6,149 nucleotides of DNA from Clostridiaceae bacterium (GTDB lineage: Bacteria; Bacillota_A; Clostridia; Acetivibrionales; Acetivibrionaceae): assembly GCA_012513545.1 (NCBI GenBank), contig JAAZCB010000692.1, forward strand, positions 1 through 6,149, given 5' to 3'. The notes beneath the pieces were generated by a model that worked only from the letters and a program-made list of their open reading frames with translations, was not told the origin of the DNA and ran no database searches. The first letter of the stretch is position 1; each line of letters opens with the position of its first letter. Positions 5,108 through 6,149 of the stretch are shown one piece after another. The translations under genes and the position numbers were made by a program.

Positions 5108-5521
5108 ATGTTGTTTAGAAGGCTTTTTATCAGTTTATTGATTTTATCGGCATTAACTGCAGATGGAACTGTTGGTTTAGCTGATTATCTATATAATTTG
5201 AACCTTTATTCGGATTTCGGTTTGGATTTATCTGATCGGGCAGAAGGACAAACGGTTTGCAAAAAGGCTGTATATGTCAATCGACATGATACTGTAATAA
5301 AGCATACCTTTTTTCACACTGAATCTTTTGACAAGTTAGCGGGAATTTCTTTTGACAATTCATATATTTCCAGATGCGGTTTTTTATACGTAACGCCTGC
5401 GTATAGCAGCAATATTTTTACAGAGGTTAATAGGACAAAACTTTCAGAAGTATTTCTATTACAGGATGCTAAAGATATAGTGCTGCTCCAGTCGGACTCA
5501 TCACCCCCCTTAATATTGTAA
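5108..5521 (+). CDS. Unrecognised 137-residue protein, probably secreted or membrane-anchored
   Basis: I do not recognise a family. The N-terminus MLFRRLFISLLILSALTA has two Arg and then a hydrophobic core of about 12 residues, which looks like a signal peptide or single anchor; cleavage could fall after LTA or GLA. The remaining 115 or so residues are mixed and mostly soluble in character, with two Cys (about residues 51 and 90) that could form a disulfide outside the cell. The sequence ends SSPPLIL at a TAA just after a run of six C's. The start at 5108 is chosen because AAGGAAGG precedes it and because the promoter at 5006-5034 would start transcription downstream of the alternative ATG at 5039. 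The gene stands alone between the YerC-like regulator (131 bases upstream) and a membrane protein gene (94 bases downstream). Existence as a gene is likely; function is unknown. Confidence 0.65.
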   Translation: MLFRRLFISLLILSALTADGTVGLADYLYNLNLYSDFGLDLSDRAEGQTVCKKAVYVNRHDTVIKHTFFHTESFDKLAGISFDNSYISRCGFLYVTPAYSSNIFTEVNRTKLSEVFLLQDAKDIVLLQSDSSPPLIL

Positions 5522-5615
5522 AACAGGACAAATTGAACTTTAGGCTCTTGAAGTGTTTTCGGAACAAGACGTTTTTAATCTGTAACTTATTTTTATTAGT
5601 AATGTTGGTGATAGA
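5522..5615. other. Short intergenic gap, no clear terminator or promoter
   Basis: A weak 5-bp hairpin TCTTG/CAAGA (5546-5550 and 5565-5569) is followed by five T's, too weak to call as a terminator. No -35/-10 pair with good spacing was found, so the next gene may be co-transcribed with the 137-residue protein gene. Confidence 0.35.
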
Positions 5616-6149
5616 ATGCTTTACCTTTTTGTTATTGCTGCTGCCGCTATTATCGGAATAGCAGCCGGGAGAAATAGAAAAAAGTATTCCGCTTCAAAGG
5701 AACTAAGGTTTGAGAAGACCTGGCTTGCGATCCTTGCGTTTTCATTGCAGATAATATCAAGAATTCTTGGAGCTAAGGGTATAATATTTGCAGAGATAAT
5801 TTATATGCTTATTCAGGCTGTGATGATTATTCTGCTTATGCTATGCTTCTGGTTCAATAGGAAACATATCGGTTTGTGGTTTGTTGGCGCCGGGGCTTTA
5901 ATGAATGCCTTGGTTATGTTTGCAAATGGAGGCAGAATGCCTGTAGATTCAGAGTCTATGAAAAGGGCCGGAATAGACCGGTTAAGCGATGCTCTGACAA
6001 GCAGCGAGGACTTGAAGCATGTTATTCTGAATGAAAATACAAGACTCTGGTTTTTATCTGATATTATCCATTTACCCGGAATCATAGGGATTGGAATGAA
6101 TGTTGTAAGTATTGGTGACCTGGTTATTGCTTTTGGATTGTTCCTTTTA
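5616..6149 (+). CDS. DUF5317-type multi-pass membrane protein (3' end outside window)
   Basis: The frame runs from ATG 5616 to the window edge without a stop, giving 178 residues. Hydrophobic segments lie at about 2-17, 36-52, 56-80, 86-104 and 153-178, so it is an integral membrane protein with at least five spans. The stretch NALVMFANGGRMPV (97-110) after the fourth span and IIHLPGIIGIGMNVVSIGD (150-168) before the fifth resemble the family known as DUF5317, whose function is not known. The family is usually about 180-200 residues, so only a short tail is missing. The loop between spans four and five (about 111-148) is charged. GGTGAT (5607-5612) is a partial Shine-Dalgarno just before the ATG, and an in-frame TAA at 5583 limits any earlier start. 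The Pfam-type assignment is from memory of the NGGRMPV motif; membrane topology is seen directly. Confidence 0.8.
   Translation, partial: MLYLFVIAAAAIIGIAAGRNRKKYSASKELRFEKTWLAILAFSLQIISRILGAKGIIFAEIIYMLIQAVMIILLMLCFWFNRKHIGLWFVGAGALMNALVMFANGGRMPVDSESMKRAGIDRLSDALTSSEDLKHVILNENTRLWFLSDIIHLPGIIGIGMNVVSIGDLVIAFGLFLL

Noticed and set aside
5813..6085. 90-codon minus-strand frame at the right end
   Set aside because: It is antisense to the DUF5317-type membrane protein, whose spans and NGGRMPV motif are clear on the plus strand.

Overview
The window reads as part of the chromosome of a cellulosome-forming, low-GC Gram-positive (Clostridia, Acetivibrio/Clostridium thermocellum-like). The grounds are a GH74 xyloglucanase ending in a type I dockerin with Ser-Thr recognition pairs, a YerC/YecD TrpR-like regulator, a CCA-type tRNA nucleotidyltransferase with an HD domain, strong Shine-Dalgarno sites and AT-rich intergenic DNA. 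The species is inferred from family resemblance only; no search was run.

Layout. Positions 1-1240 (+) hold the C-terminal part of the xyloglucanase: end of the catalytic propellers, Pro/Ser/Thr linker, dockerin. A strong terminator follows (1305-1360). Positions 3712-1416 (-) form a two-gene operon in which a tRNA nucleotidyltransferase (cca-like) overlaps by 4 bases a monoacylglycerol-lipase-like alpha/beta hydrolase; a sigma-A-like promoter lies at 3803-3830. Positions 3713-4682 are almost 1 kb without a convincing gene, but not featureless. They hold two terminator-shaped hairpins pointing leftward, a strong leftward extended -10 promoter only about 50 bases before one of them, several inverted repeats, and the rightward promoter of the next gene. 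Positions 4683-4976 (+) encode the YerC/YecD-family regulator from a GTG start. Positions 5108-5521 (+) encode an unrecognised 137-residue protein with a signal-like N-terminus. Positions 5616-6149 (+) begin a multi-pass membrane protein of the DUF5317 type, cut by the window edge.

The genes do not form one pathway. The xyloglucanase is an extracellular cellulosome subunit, the nucleotidyltransferase matures tRNA 3' ends, the regulator is a small DNA-binding protein, and the last two products are probably envelope-associated. The most interesting observation is in the nucleotidyltransferase: the segment between its DxD motif and its RDFTMNA motif is about 10 residues shorter than in a standard bacterial CCA-adding enzyme. 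This is where the flexible loop lies whose loss is known to turn CCA-adding enzymes into CC-adding ones. The enzyme may therefore add only CC and depend on a separate A-adding partner outside the window. No CRISPR array, insertion sequence, tRNA or rRNA was seen.
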